64,000 bases of DNA from Apodospora peruviana (lineage: Eukaryota; Ascomycota; Sordariomycetes; Sordariales; Lasiosphaeriaceae). Position numbers and translations under genes: made by a program. Location of the stretch: the NCBI GenBank assembly GCA_033439685.1, contig JAUEDM010000010.1, positions 248,001 through 312,000 of the forward strand, in the 5' to 3' direction. This document shows, piece by piece, positions 41,406 through 52,695 of this stretch. Position 1 is the stretch's first letter. Every line of letters starts with the position of its first letter. The notes under the pieces are model-generated. The model was not told where the DNA came from. It made no database searches and saw only the letters and a program-made list of their open reading frames with translations.

Positions 41406-43261
41406 TCATATCCAAGGTAAAGTCGGCCCACGATCCATCGGCCCCGACGAAGTTTTCCAAGTCAACGTCGTAACCGGCATCGACACCTCCGTAACAGTAA
41501 CGGGTAGCCGACAACTCTTTCCCTGTGGTGCTCCGCTTGTGCTGCTGTTCCAGCCTGTTGATGGGACATTCACGGCATCGCACTTCTCCGCTGGAAGTAC
41601 AGTGGTGCTGGCGGTGCCGCTGAAGAGGATTCTGTTCTCATGGTCAGTGTCACTTAAGTCAGGACGAGAAGACTGGTAGATACCGGCTGGGACATACGCG
41701 TGACTAGGATCTCTGTCGTCGCAGTACCACTGGATCTGGAAACTGGCGTGGTGCTTCTCCCTGTCCAACAAATATTGGCACTTGACCAACTGCCAGGGCA
41801 AGGGGCGGGAGCCAGCAACGCAGTCGTGCCAGGCGCCGTCGTCCTGCACGGGGATTTTGGTGAGACGGTACGTGTCTTCCGGGCCCGGGTTATAGAGCGA
41901 GAAGGTACCGAGTTTGTGTGTGCCGTCGGTCGCGGTGTCGATCTGATACTCCCGCAGAATCAGAGAAGTGGTGTTGACGATGGAGCCAATCGTGCAGCTC
42001 CGGCTGTACGAGGTGTGTGGCATCACGGGAGGGTCTGGTGAGTAGCCCGAAAAGTTTGTCGATAGTTGAGTGCAGTTGTATTCCGACTGGGCTCCAACTA
42101 TGTAACCCTGGGGATTGTATATCGAGCTATTCAGAGTCTTTCCGCACTCGAGATCCGTCTTGAGGTACCCGGTACCAGTGAAATCGTTTCTGGGAAAGTA
42201 TCTTAGGGTCAGCTGTCTGTCTGTAGACTCATCAGATACGTGACATACTGCTCAACACCCTCAATGCCGTCGGTGCAGTTCCAGCTCTGTTTGATTCCCA
42301 AGACGCCATTGATCGTGTCCAGCATGACGGCCGTGGACGTGATGTTGGTCGGTGTGCTGGAAGTCGGGACGCAGTTCACCCACGATATCGAACCATCTAT
42401 CTTGACGTTCTCGAGCTGGTCAATTGTGGCAGCACACAATACTTTCTCATTGTTTGAGATATTGGTAAGATTGAGAGACAGATGGTAGTGGTTCTCGGTT
42501 TCGTTCTTCGTCTGCGAAAAGTGGTGTTGGTATAGCACGTCCTGGACTTGCCACGCCGGATCAACCGAGCGGTCAACACAGCGCTCCGGTTGCTCAGCAG
42601 GCGTGTAGGGGAGAATGGGGAGCTGAGGGCTGATGTCTATGGGGCTCGTAAGAGCTCCCCAGACTTGGGAGTTGCCCATGATGCACAGGATCTCCTCACC
42701 CCGTGGTGCTTGCCAGTCGTCGAGGCATCCCTGGATCAGGGGTTGTTCCCAGACGCCATGTGCTGCGAACTCGAGCCTAGATCATCTCCATGTCAGCACT
42801 AGAAAACATCGGGCCATTTGGGATGCGCACGCATCTGACGAGTTGCCACAAGACCAAGTCCCCTTCAACCTCAATTCAAAGTCGGTAAGACCGAACTGGA
42901 AGAACAGGTTCGGTATGCTGCAGTTGTGCCAAACCGCAAGCGCGTCGGCTCCCTTCGGATCGAGCTCGATATTATTCGCCGTGCAGTTGGCCACCACGCC
43001 GGTCGCCGCGTTCATCGTCAAGAACCTGATATCTCCCATTGATCCACCACTCGACCCGTTCACCGTGATGAGCGCAGGATCGTAGATGCCCCATCTCGGA
43101 TTGGAGAAGGACTCCTCAATACATTTCGCGTCCGTCGGAATCGGTTCCTTGGTGGGATCGGGCCAATACTGTCGTGGCGAGAGGACGGGCGTTGCTGAGA
43201 CCTGCAGAAGCGCACACAGTCCGCCGAGAAGAAACCCACCAAAGAGAAACATCTTGTTCAC
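41406..43261 (-). CDS. Large secreted glycoprotein of unknown function
   Basis: Four exons (43261-42831, 42776-42240, 42189-41698, 41631-41406) are joined by introns of 54, 50 and 66 nt, giving 561 residues. The last intron (GTATGT...GAACAG) is a multiple of three. A signal peptide (MNKMFLFGGFLLGGLCALLQ) and a VLSPRQ junction start the protein. It is rich in Cys, Trp and N-glycosylation sequons. It seems to have three related blocks, each starting with a Cys after a Trp/Gly segment (TWSCGNSS, QSWNCTDG, QIQWYCDD). No family is recognised. An alternative frame at 41583-41386 also looks protein-like, so the C-terminus is less certain than the rest. Confidence 0.7.
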
Positions 43262-44703
43262 TCGTAGGGCAAAGGGAGAGTTAATGCAACTCTCACGAAC
43301 TCATGTCATTTTCTTGTTGGTGATGAACTGTTGTCGGGAAAGGAGTACCCAGGTAACCCATTCACGATACTTCCCGCCTGTGATATATCCAGGATTGGGC
43401 AGCATGTCGTATGGGTAAAATGTGCCGAGCAGAGAGCGTTGGTCAACTATGTTGCCGCCTGCCAACCAGACTTAGGCTAATCCACGTATAGTGTCCGCAT
43501 GTTAATACACGCGCCATGTGATAGCTTCCATCGCCGCATTACCGAGAAGAAGGGGCGGAGAAAAAAAAGTTCCTGATAGGCTTGCCTCCGAGATACAGTG
43601 GTGTCAATGAGTGCTTTTCACAAGTCGCCCCCCCGCATGCGTCGTCTTCATTATGGAGGTATGCTGTTTCAAGTTGTTGCCGCCCTGCTGGTCATAAGCA
43701 AAAGTTTGTAGATTCATCATCAAGTGAAATAAAGGCCATATCCCTGAACTCCTCAGGGGAATAACTCGACTTGGTGCATCCAAGCTGCTCATTCGTCTCC
43801 AGCTTCCTAGTCAGTCCCATCGTTAGCTCATATGACATAAGGTGGGAAGGCTTGTCTTGACGTATGAACCACACCCAAGCATGTGACTAAATAGTTCGTG
43901 GAACGTATCGATGTGGATGGTACGGCCCACGCACAGTTCGTGCATTGTATTGGACACATCTGCCTCTTAGACACGGTTCAGAGTTGGCAATACATGCATC
44001 ACGGCATTTGTCTGGACCCATTTCCAAGGTCAAACCCATGGCCGCGAGCTTTGCACGCCAGCCAGCCTATCACACATCGCATAGCAAACCGTCCGACTCA
44101 TCACCAGCTACGATGCGGTTACTCGGCTTGAACGCGAGTATTGTCCCGTCAGAATCGGCGAAATGGATACCGACTGTCTTTGTCAACAGCAAGCTCACCA
44201 ACCAGAAAGCGACACGCGGTATCGCGGAAAGGCTTTATACTGAAGGGACTTGGGATTTCATGGAGTGCCGGCTCACAACATGGCCAACGTCATCGCGAAG
44301 TTGAAACCCATTGGACTGGATCTTAGCTCGACAAATCCGTGATAGCGCTCGTAGCTAGTGTAGATCTCCTGAGCTGAAGTGGAGTTGGATGGAGTAGCAT
44401 GGGATTATGGGACCCGCTTGACAGAAATTCCTGCCTATTGCCGAGCATGCCGAGATTGCTTGGTCCGCAGCATTGGTGCTAACCTTGGAACTATCGAGTT
44501 CTAGATTTATTTTGAACCCTGCCCGGGATACTATCATGGTTCTACCAAGTATGGGATGGCGCCCCTGGCGTGCCTGGGAATGCAAGATTTAAATCCAGGG
44601 CCATGGTTGCAAAACGCCATGAGGCGCATTTCCCTCCGGCTCACTCGCTGCCTTCTTCTGTACGTTCCCGTTAACGCCACGGCAGTTCGAGTAAAGGAAA
44701 AAA
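43262..44703. other. Intergenic region, no gene seen
   Basis: Divergent promoters of two secreted-protein genes. Short ORFs on both strands lack support. Confidence 0.35.
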
Positions 44704-45795
44704 ATGGTTTCCGTTCCATTAAGCCTACGGGCCGTTGCCGTGCTCTGCCTGGCTACCTCCGTCCGGGCCGGTCGATGCAAGCCTTCATCCAGGACTACGA
44801 TCGCCTCTTCTTCGTCGACCATATCGAGTGTTGTACCGTCGAGTTCATCGGAAAATTTCTCGGTTTCGTCGGCGTCGTCGTCTACTAGCGCAGCCGAGAC
44901 GCCATCATCATCGTCCTCTGAACTCTTCTCGTCGAGCTCCGTCGTCGCAAGCCCACTCTCCTCACCCGCCAGCAGCTCGACCGTCCCGATCACGTCGTCA
45001 TCCGCAATCCCAACACCGCCCTTATGCTCGCCCACCTCCACAGTCGTGCCCGAGACATGCTGGGCCGCCATCCCGACAGCCTGCTCGTCGCTCAACCGCA
45101 CGCCATCCATCCCTTGGCCCGCAGTAACAGTGGCAGCGACGAATTGCCGCAACGCCTTCGTTGTTGGCACCGAGACCGTCGCCGCGTCCTGCTTCTCCAG
45201 CGTTAACTCGCCCCAGTTCAGCGCCCTGAGCGCCTACGGTTGCATCTCCAACGCACCCATCTACTGCACCGCCGTTCCGACCTCGGTCTGCGCCGATCCA
45301 GCCGACCCGACCGTCATCCCCACGTCCTCTCCGGAGCCAGGCAACGGCGGCTTTGAGAACGGCGCCCTAGACCCGGACTGGACGATCAACTCGAGCTCGG
45401 GCACCGACGATATCATTTCCACCAGCGTGTCAACCGAGGTCGTGCGCTCCGGGCAGTACGCGCTCAAGGTGGCGTTTAGCAACGCAAACGGCGGCAGCCG
45501 GACGTACATCCAGTTCGTGCGACTGGAACCGGGAGCGGCGCACGAGCTGTCGTGGTGGTGGTACTCGACCAACGCGGCTGCGTCGACGACGTCGCGGTTC
45601 CAGTTGCTGGTTAGCGGCGAATCTTTTCTGACCGATGGAGCCACCAGAAATGGGCCGACGGGCGTGTGGACGAAGCAGACGTTTACCTTTACCCCCAAGG
45701 CCAGTGTCGTGAGGGTTCTGTTTACCGTATATGGGAATCGGCAGGAGGCGGCGAATACCTTTTATGTGGATGATATATTGTTTCGGAAGCTGTAG
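44704..45795 (+). CDS. Secreted Ser/Thr-rich protein with a C-terminal carbohydrate-binding-like domain
   Basis: Single exon, 363 residues. A signal peptide (MVSVPLSLRAVAVLCLATSVRAG) is followed by about 80 residues that are mostly Ser, a likely O-glycosylated stalk. Next comes a Cys-containing middle domain (six or more cysteines around PLCSPTSTVVPETCW and AYGCISNAPIYC). The C-terminal about 140 residues look like a jelly-roll of the CBM4/9 or galactose-binding type: GNGGFENGALDPDWTI, YALKVAFSNANGG, LEPGAAHELSWW and a terminal FYVDDILF. There is no GPI-type tail. It is probably cell-wall-attached or extracellular. The ligand is unknown. Confidence 0.75.
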   Translation: MVSVPLSLRAVAVLCLATSVRAGRCKPSSRTTIASSSSTISSVVPSSSSENFSVSSASSSTSAAETPSSSSSELFSSSSVVASPLSSPASSSTVPITSSSAIPTPPLCSPTSTVVPETCWAAIPTACSSLNRTPSIPWPAVTVAATNCRNAFVVGTETVAASCFSSVNSPQFSALSAYGCISNAPIYCTAVPTSVCADPADPTVIPTSSPEPGNGGFENGALDPDWTINSSSGTDDIISTSVSTEVVRSGQYALKVAFSNANGGSRTYIQFVRLEPGAAHELSWWWYSTNAAASTTSRFQLLVSGESFLTDGATRNGPTGVWTKQTFTFTPKASVVRVLFTVYGNRQEAANTFYVDDILFRKL

Positions 45796-46180
45796 ACTAC
45801 CTTGGGTTCCGACCTACCGACCTGGTCAAGTAATAATAGAAATTGAAAAATGGGACGGAGAGCCTGGAGCTCGGTTTGTTTGATGGAGGTCGCCGAAACT
45901 GAAGCTATGCGCAGCTGATGACAGTGCTGTCAGCTGGCAAGCAGTTGTGCTGTAGGTACCCGTGACTTGCCAGTAGCAGTGGCACTGGCATGGCGGTCCA
46001 ACCCCCGCCAGGACCCCGCTTCAAGCCGCTTCGTCGCCGGTGAGCCCGGAAAGGAAAAGAACGAACCTACGCGACGGAAAGCTTAAATCCAGGAAGGCAG
46101 TTTTGGAGATGTCCGTAATCCGATTCTTGCATTTGTGACGTTCAATTTCTCTCTTTCCTCCCCTTTCTTCCTTCACCAAA
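45796..46180. other. Spacer and promoter of the F-box gene
   Basis: CT-rich leader near 46140-46180 before the start. Nothing else is recognised. Confidence 0.4.
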
Positions 46181-47257
46181 ATGCCACTTCGACCAGAATC
46201 CATGAAGGAACCACGAGCGCGAAACGCCCGCCACATGGCCGGACCCCAAATTGCCAATGACGACATTGATCCCGACGACCGCCAAAATGATGACGACGAC
46301 ACGGAGCCGCTGGTCGACCTGACCCAATCCCTGCAACTACACTCCAGACGCAGCGAGCGACTGCGCAAGAAAGGTGCCAAGAAGGCCGAACGCGCCTCCG
46401 CCGCCGGATCGATGAGCGGCTTTCTAGACCTCCCTTACGAGTTGATGATGACCATCATCTGCAGCCTCCGACCACGCAATGTCTTCATTCTCATGCGCGT
46501 CAACAAGCCACTGCGTCAGCTTATTCTCGCGGAAGAGGGGTACATCAGCACGCAGATCATACAGCTCCGCTATGGCTGCCTCGAGAAGTGCTTCCGGCGG
46601 CCGGTGCTGATGGAGCAAGTCGATCCGTCTTTTCGGTCGGCCCTCCAGAGCGCCGACAGGCCCGAGATGGTATCGGTGTACAAGAAGCCGTTCCAGCACG
46701 TGCAGCCCCCGGACCAATCCGTTCTTTGTACGTGTATGACGTGTCTGGCGCGCTGGAATTGCCTTTGCGTGGCCGTCGATTTCGCCCACTGGCAGGGCAA
46801 TCTGGATCGCGGCGAGCCCATCCCGGTAATCGAGCGCGGCAGGTCGCCGGAATGGAACAGCAGGCTAGTGGCCGCGAACGCTGCCGTTGTCTTGCACGCG
46901 CTGCGCAGTGACCTATGGTACGCTGCCGTTCTGGAGGCGCATCTGAGCTCGACCATGGGCTCGATCAAGCGCCACGCAGCGAACAAAGGCAACCGACGGA
47001 CGCGGTTCCGCATGACCGACGACGACATGAGGAGAGGCACTGCAGATTTTCTGGAGCGGGGCGGGCCGCCGACGGTCGATTTTCCTTTCGTTAGGGACAA
47101 CTACTACATCCTGGAATCCTTCATGCCTCACCGCTCTTGGGTGAAGGAGCAGGATAGGTGGATTTATATGCCGGCGGAGCAGCATGAGAAGGATCTGGAG
47201 ATTGCAGTGAGATGGGAGACGTGGTGGAAGCAGAACCTGCAGCGGAGAAGGGACTGA
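46181..47257 (+). CDS. F-box domain protein
   Basis: Single exon, 358 residues. The N-terminus is basic and then acidic (DDIDPDDRQNDDDDTEP), with a bipartite basic patch (RRSERLRKKGAKKAE) that could be nuclear. The F-box follows at about residues 85-125 (GFLDLPYELMMTIICSLRPR, then VFILMRVNKPLRQLI). The C-terminal part is Trp-rich with a conserved-looking CTCMTCLARWNC motif and a WVKEQDRWIYMP end, the common architecture of fungal F-box proteins without classical repeats. It would act as the substrate receptor in an SCF ubiquitin ligase; the target is unknown. Confidence 0.8.
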   Translation: MPLRPESMKEPRARNARHMAGPQIANDDIDPDDRQNDDDDTEPLVDLTQSLQLHSRRSERLRKKGAKKAERASAAGSMSGFLDLPYELMMTIICSLRPRNVFILMRVNKPLRQLILAEEGYISTQIIQLRYGCLEKCFRRPVLMEQVDPSFRSALQSADRPEMVSVYKKPFQHVQPPDQSVLCTCMTCLARWNCLCVAVDFAHWQGNLDRGEPIPVIERGRSPEWNSRLVAANAAVVLHALRSDLWYAAVLEAHLSSTMGSIKRHAANKGNRRTRFRMTDDDMRRGTADFLERGGPPTVDFPFVRDNYYILESFMPHRSWVKEQDRWIYMPAEQHEKDLEIAVRWETWWKQNLQRRRD

Positions 47258-48465
47258 CGTTTTTGTATAGAAGCTTAAAGGCGTGGATGAAGCGATAGCG
47301 AGCATACGAAAAGGCTGGGGTCTGTTTTCCTACTTTCTGCCAAATACAGGGCTTTTCATCAGTACGGACCACAACTGGCAGATCTTCGACATGCCGTGGC
47401 AAGCGACGGTGGACGGGGGGTAGGAGAGAGCACAAACCCAAGGTCAACCGCCGAAGCAATTTGATGCATGGGCTCAAACCACATGCTAGCACGCAATTCA
47501 GCAACTCGATTTACTTTGGACCGAGTCCAGCTGGGCCGTGCATTGGCGAAAAAGGTTGGGCACCGGGGTTCAACATGAAGGGGCTTTGAGTTTGCATTGG
47601 GGTTTGTACGTCTGGTGCGCGCAGTGGTTTGGGGTAGGAAGGTTGTAGGACATGTTTTCCCAGCCGAGTTGAGAATTGAGATCCAATAAGCGTAAATACA
47701 AGCGAGAAAAACAAAACCGGTCAAGGGGAGACACTGTCGTTGACCGGGTTTCTCTGAACAGGGTGGTAAGAATGAGGCTCCGGGCGGACACCACCACCAG
47801 GGCTGATTTTCCGGAGTCCCCCCCAGAGGGGCGGCATGTGTCATCCGAATGACAAGCTCCCACACGACAGTTCTTTTAGGTACTTGCCTTTTAGCAGGTC
47901 TGATTAGTATGCAGACGTCAACTTCAGAGCGATCGCCGATCATCTTATTATCCCAAAAGTGTGGGTGGTGATGGTGCCGCATTCCCGCTTTCAGCTTTGC
48001 TGTTGGTGCACAGATCGGTTGGCGAGATTAACTGGGACACATGAAGAACATACGAACCCCTTCGACAATGGGTGGGTTGGCGCGAATTGGGGACAGGCCG
48101 TATGCATATCACCAGCTTGGGGGCGCCTTGCTGCACGTTTCGTTCACTGCCAGCCAATAATTGCTTGGTCCAGCGGGAGGATCATGCAATTCTTCAGCAT
48201 CCAACCGACCGGCATGCACTGATGAGACCTTCCAAATTTGAGCACCATGGACGCCTGAGCGGGCTGAAGCGGGATGGTGGGCGACATCCCTGCTGGGGGT
48301 GTGACAAGCAACATAATTATCTCTCTTTTGCTCAGAGCCTCGTCGCCGGGAGACGTGTGTCTCGGCACCTCAGGCCAGACATAAGTGTCCCAAGTTCCTG
48401 TCTGAGGCAGGCTGTTGGAGAAATGGATCTGCGAACAGTTCCGTCTCGACTCGCCGCCCCTTAAC
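47258..48465. other. Intergenic region, no gene seen
   Basis: Short ORFs only. The right end may contain upstream exons of the CorA-type gene, because its first exon frame is open upstream of the first ATG to about 48415. Confidence 0.35.
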
Positions 48466-51400
48466 ATGGATGACCACGAGGACGAGATTGTTTCCGGATG
48501 CCATGAACAACACGACTTGCAAGACCATCTCATCCACTATACCAAATGTCTCGAGTTTTCGCAAAGAGAGGCCTATCACGCAACCGTCAAGCCGGAGATT
48601 CGAAAGCGAATCGATACAGAACTGAGAAGGATACAGTTTCTGCGAAGAAAGGTCGAGACCGTCGAGGACGACGACGACGACAAGGATTTGGTGGTCAATG
48701 TCAACAGGAGCCATTTGGAGTGGAAGACGAGCAAAATTTTCACCGAAAACATCGACAAGGTTCGGCAATGGCGACACTCGAAGGGCCGGATTAATGGGGT
48801 ACATGAACCGCGTTTCACCGGCGACAGACGTGATGGCGCTACGGAATATAACCCCGATGTCGACTTCAATGCCTACGCCATCTGCTACAAGGACCATAAG
48901 CCGGTCGAGGATCTCAACGATCCCCGCGTGCAAGGAAACTTTCCGAACCACAAGATCAACATGCTTGAACTGCTGAAACAGGACGAAAATAACCCTCTGA
49001 CGGTTGTTGGTCAGCGGGCAACTAACGCTGCCGTTCGTACGGCTGCGCAGCACGAGGATATATTGCAAAGAAAGCACATGCAACACATCCAGAGTCAAGC
49101 TGCTGGCGACCAGTCTAAGACGGAACAACAAAAGACATCGGAATCAATGGACACGACATCGGCTGGTGAGACTACCAGGAATCAGTTTGAAGGTGATCCG
49201 GTGTCATACTTCCATCTTCCAGCAAATAACATGCGTGTAAGTGTCCTGTGAGAGACTACATCCATTGTCTAATTGAGGATATTAGAGCTAATTGTTGACA
49301 TTATTTTCAGTGGGTAGAGGTATGGTTATAAGAAACCCCTTAGTGATAGACACAACCGGAGACAGGCAAGCAGCATACTGATAGATACCCTGAACAGAAA
49401 GCCATGAGCCGATACTACGGGGAAAAGGATCTCGACTACGAGAGAATCCACCGTGAGCCGACGGCGGAGAATCGAACGCGGGCATATATGCTGCTTCGTC
49501 CACAATTTTGGAGAGGACAAGAATACGGCAGCCGTTCGGCAATTGTGCATGCGCGCCACATGAGGCCGATATGCGAGATTGTCTCGACCAGTCTGTTGAT
49601 TCTATCTCTATTTTATGTCTGTTGGGAGCTAACAATTGCCGTCAATTCAGACACGGAAACGATCAAGCTCGACCCGATACCAAACAACATTGTTCTCTTT
49701 GTAAGACATCTCATCTCGCATCCAACAGGTCATATTCTTGACAGAACTACTAACACTAAATGTCCCGATAGTGTCCATACCTCCACTGGGACACAGACCG
49801 ATATCGAGACCGAATATCCCAGCTCATCGCCAAAGAAGAAGAGCGCGAGCGCAAAAAGAAGGAGTCAGAAAAAGATGACGTACTGGCCAGGAGACGCGAG
49901 GACAGAAAAGAACTTCCCCTTCCAAACGGAAAGCGCGGATTGGATCTCCTTGACCGGTGGCCATCCAGCCAGCCAAAACTCGATGACGAGGTCCAACGAG
50001 CATCGCGCTCATTCAGCGGCCTCCTCCAACCTATGCTTGCACCTTATCCCAAACTAAAACGGCACTTCCAGTCCAAGCTCTTCGACCGCGATCCCCGCAC
50101 CGGCAGGATCAGGACCCCAAATAAACTCGGTCAGCTTCTCATCGATGCCGCGCGTTTGTACGAAGCCATGTCCTGCTTTCGTGACAAGGCCCTGATCAGG
50201 AAATATCTCCACAGCGATCCGCCTGAGCTTCACCCGCGTCGCACCCTCGACCAGGCTTACTACTGCACGCTGAAGAGCACCAAGTGGAGAGACCGCGATC
50301 AGGTCGTGTACCGCGGCACCAGAGCCAACCCGCAACATCTACACAGCATCGATCCTGAGACGGGAAAATGGAACTGTCCCGGGAGGATGGAGCTAGCCGA
50401 GGCGGCAGCCAAAGCCGCAGCAGATGATCGAAAGAAGGCCGGTAAGAAGAAGAAGAAGAAGAGAGAAGAAGACAACGACATCATGACCGCGGAGGAGTTG
50501 GCCGAACTAGCCTACCAGTGTCCCGAGTGTCAAGACCACATCCGCAAGGTGGCGCGGCTGATCATGGTCGACCAGCTGTGGATGTGGATCCTGGACGAGA
50601 GGACCATCATCACCTGCTTTCCGAGGCGGTACGGCGTGAACCGGAAAGATCCCAGCGGTGTGCACCACTTGGTGAGGCGACATATCAAGAACATCCGGCA
50701 GGAGCACATCCGGACAGTGTTTGACTTGGCCTTGATCGTGCTCATGGAAGTGACAAACATTTTCTTTGACAGGGCAAAGACGACGGACCACCAGCCGCAA
50801 GTGATTGACATCTTCGCTGACGCAATCGGCGAGATCACAAACAAGCAGGCTGTTGCGTTTGATCACCTGTGGGTGTGGACGTCCAAGATCGCCAACCTGA
50901 CCTACCCGTCCCCGTTCTCCGATGTCACGGCGTTTGTTTTTCCGCTGCTGAATATCAACCCCGAGGGCAAATTGCAAAGAGAAATCAAGGATATTGTTGA
51001 TGAGCTCGATATCATGCTCATGATCAACCGGCAGCAGCTCGAGGTCATTAGGAAGTTCGTCAAGCACGCCGAGGATATACTCGATCCCGCCGGTGTTTGG
51101 CGCGGCCTGAAGGGACTGGACTCGTCCTGCGACGACGAGACTGATGACCTCAAAAAGAAACGACAGGATTATCTGTGGTTCAAGACGCAAGCGGACGAGT
51201 TGTTGGATGACATTGGCAGCCATATCAGTGAACTTGAAGGGCTGCGCAGCAGCGCCGAGAGCACGTCGTCCAGTCTCGATAATCTGCTAGGGCTGATGCA
51301 GCAGCAGGCGTCGGCTTTGCAGGCATGGCAGAGCGCTAGACAGGCAGAAGAGACTGTTAAGCAGGGCCGGGCAATCATGATGTTTACGACGGTAACCATC

Positions 51401-52171
51401 ATTTTTTTGCCGCTGTCCTTCATGGCCGGAATTTTTGGGATGAACAACTACGACTTTGCTACCCTAGAGGCGGGGAACACGATGTCTTTCCACACGCAGC
51501 TCGTGTACATGTTTGGCATTAGTGTTGGTATTATTGTGCTGGCTGTGCTGCTGGCCTACTCTGCCAGATCCCAACCCATCGTCGCCGTGTTTTGGAGATT
51601 TGGCATCCTCTGGCTGGTCTTCAAGTCCGGCCTTTTTAATATCTGGTTGACGCTGACGTGGAAACGCGATAAATCCGTCCGCTGGACGGATAAACACCTC
51701 AACGAGATGAGGAGCGACGTCCTCAAGGACAGGCAGAGGCGGATGGAGAACGATTTGGCCAAGGTTAAGGAGAAACTTGAGAACCAGAACGAAAGGCGCA
51801 GGAATAGCAGGGCCGCGAGGGGGAGCAGGAGCGAGACGGGGAGCCTGTTCACGACGCTATCGCGGGGTGCAAGCCGTGTTGCGCCAGAGTTGCAGTTGAA
51901 TGGACGCGCACACCGTACTGGTACTGGTGGTGGTGAGAACCATGAACTAGAACAGATGAGGGGAGCGAATCTCAACCGCACGACGTCGAGGCCGCCTGAA
52001 CTCGAAACAAGAGAGTCCACAATGTCTGGCCTGACCACGCTGGCACCCGCTACCACCGCCGCAGAGCCGGATCCGTCGCGCTCGTCGGGTACCACGATGA
52101 GAGGAGGTTGGGGTAGGGGAGGAGAGAGGTTCCGGTTTAATTTGGGCAGGTCCTCGGAGGAGATTGTTTGA
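48466..52171 (+). CDS. Large CorA-type (Mg2+ transporter-like) membrane protein
   Basis: Five exons (48466-49236, 49311-49319, 49398-49590, 49651-49700, 49772-52171) encode about 1140 residues. Introns are 74, 78, 60 and 71 nt. Exon 2 is only 9 nt (coding WVE) and joins NNMR to KAMSRYYGE. The N-terminal 340 residues are hydrophilic, with PYLHWDTDRYRDRI. A Lys-rich stretch, a helical region and a long coiled coil precede the CorA core: TIIFLPLSFMAGIFGMNNYD (GMN near residue 895), then a second TM helix (FGISVGIIVLAVLLAYSA). The extended N-terminus fits the large fungal CorA-like subgroup rather than mitochondrial Mrs2. The true start may lie further upstream. The C-terminal tail is Arg/Ser-rich. 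A magnesium transport role is inferred from the family. Confidence 0.85.
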
Positions 52172-52695
52172 TGATTTGTTGCTTTTTACAAACGGAGTCA
52201 TTGGTTATTGTATTCCCCTTAATACTTTCTTTATCTGATCTGGCTGGATGGCACTTTTGATCATTCCTCATTCCTCAGGATGATTGTATCAAATTTCATA
52301 CTCGTGTATAATTATCTGTCTTTTCTCCCCGAAAATCTATTAGGCTGATATTTTCCCATTCACCCCTTTCCTTCATGTTGCTTGAGCTTCTACCATAAGT
52401 AAACGGTGTAATCTTTTTCAAATCCCTTATACTAGTAGTAGTATAGTTGTATCCATTGCTTCAGGTACTAAACTGAACCTAAATAAGATTCTCCCATAAT
52501 GTCACTGAACTCAAAGTCACCCCTTGTACTCCTTACTCCTGTCGTTACCTCCAGTCATAGAACATGCCACGACCGCAATCCCATCAGTCAACAACCTTCA
52601 ACATAGCATAAGCCTTGTGCGAAACCGCCTTCCTGACTGTACTAAGCGGATCAATCTTGCGTCTCTTCGCCCGTGTCCCGACCTCAACCACACCG
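52172..52695. other. Convergent 3' region, no gene seen
   Basis: AT-rich spacer between convergent genes. Confidence 0.35.

Noticed and set aside
44735..45127. Arg/Pro-rich overlapping plus-strand ORF in the Ser-rich gene
   Set aside because: Frame-shifted reading of Ser codons; no start context or domain.
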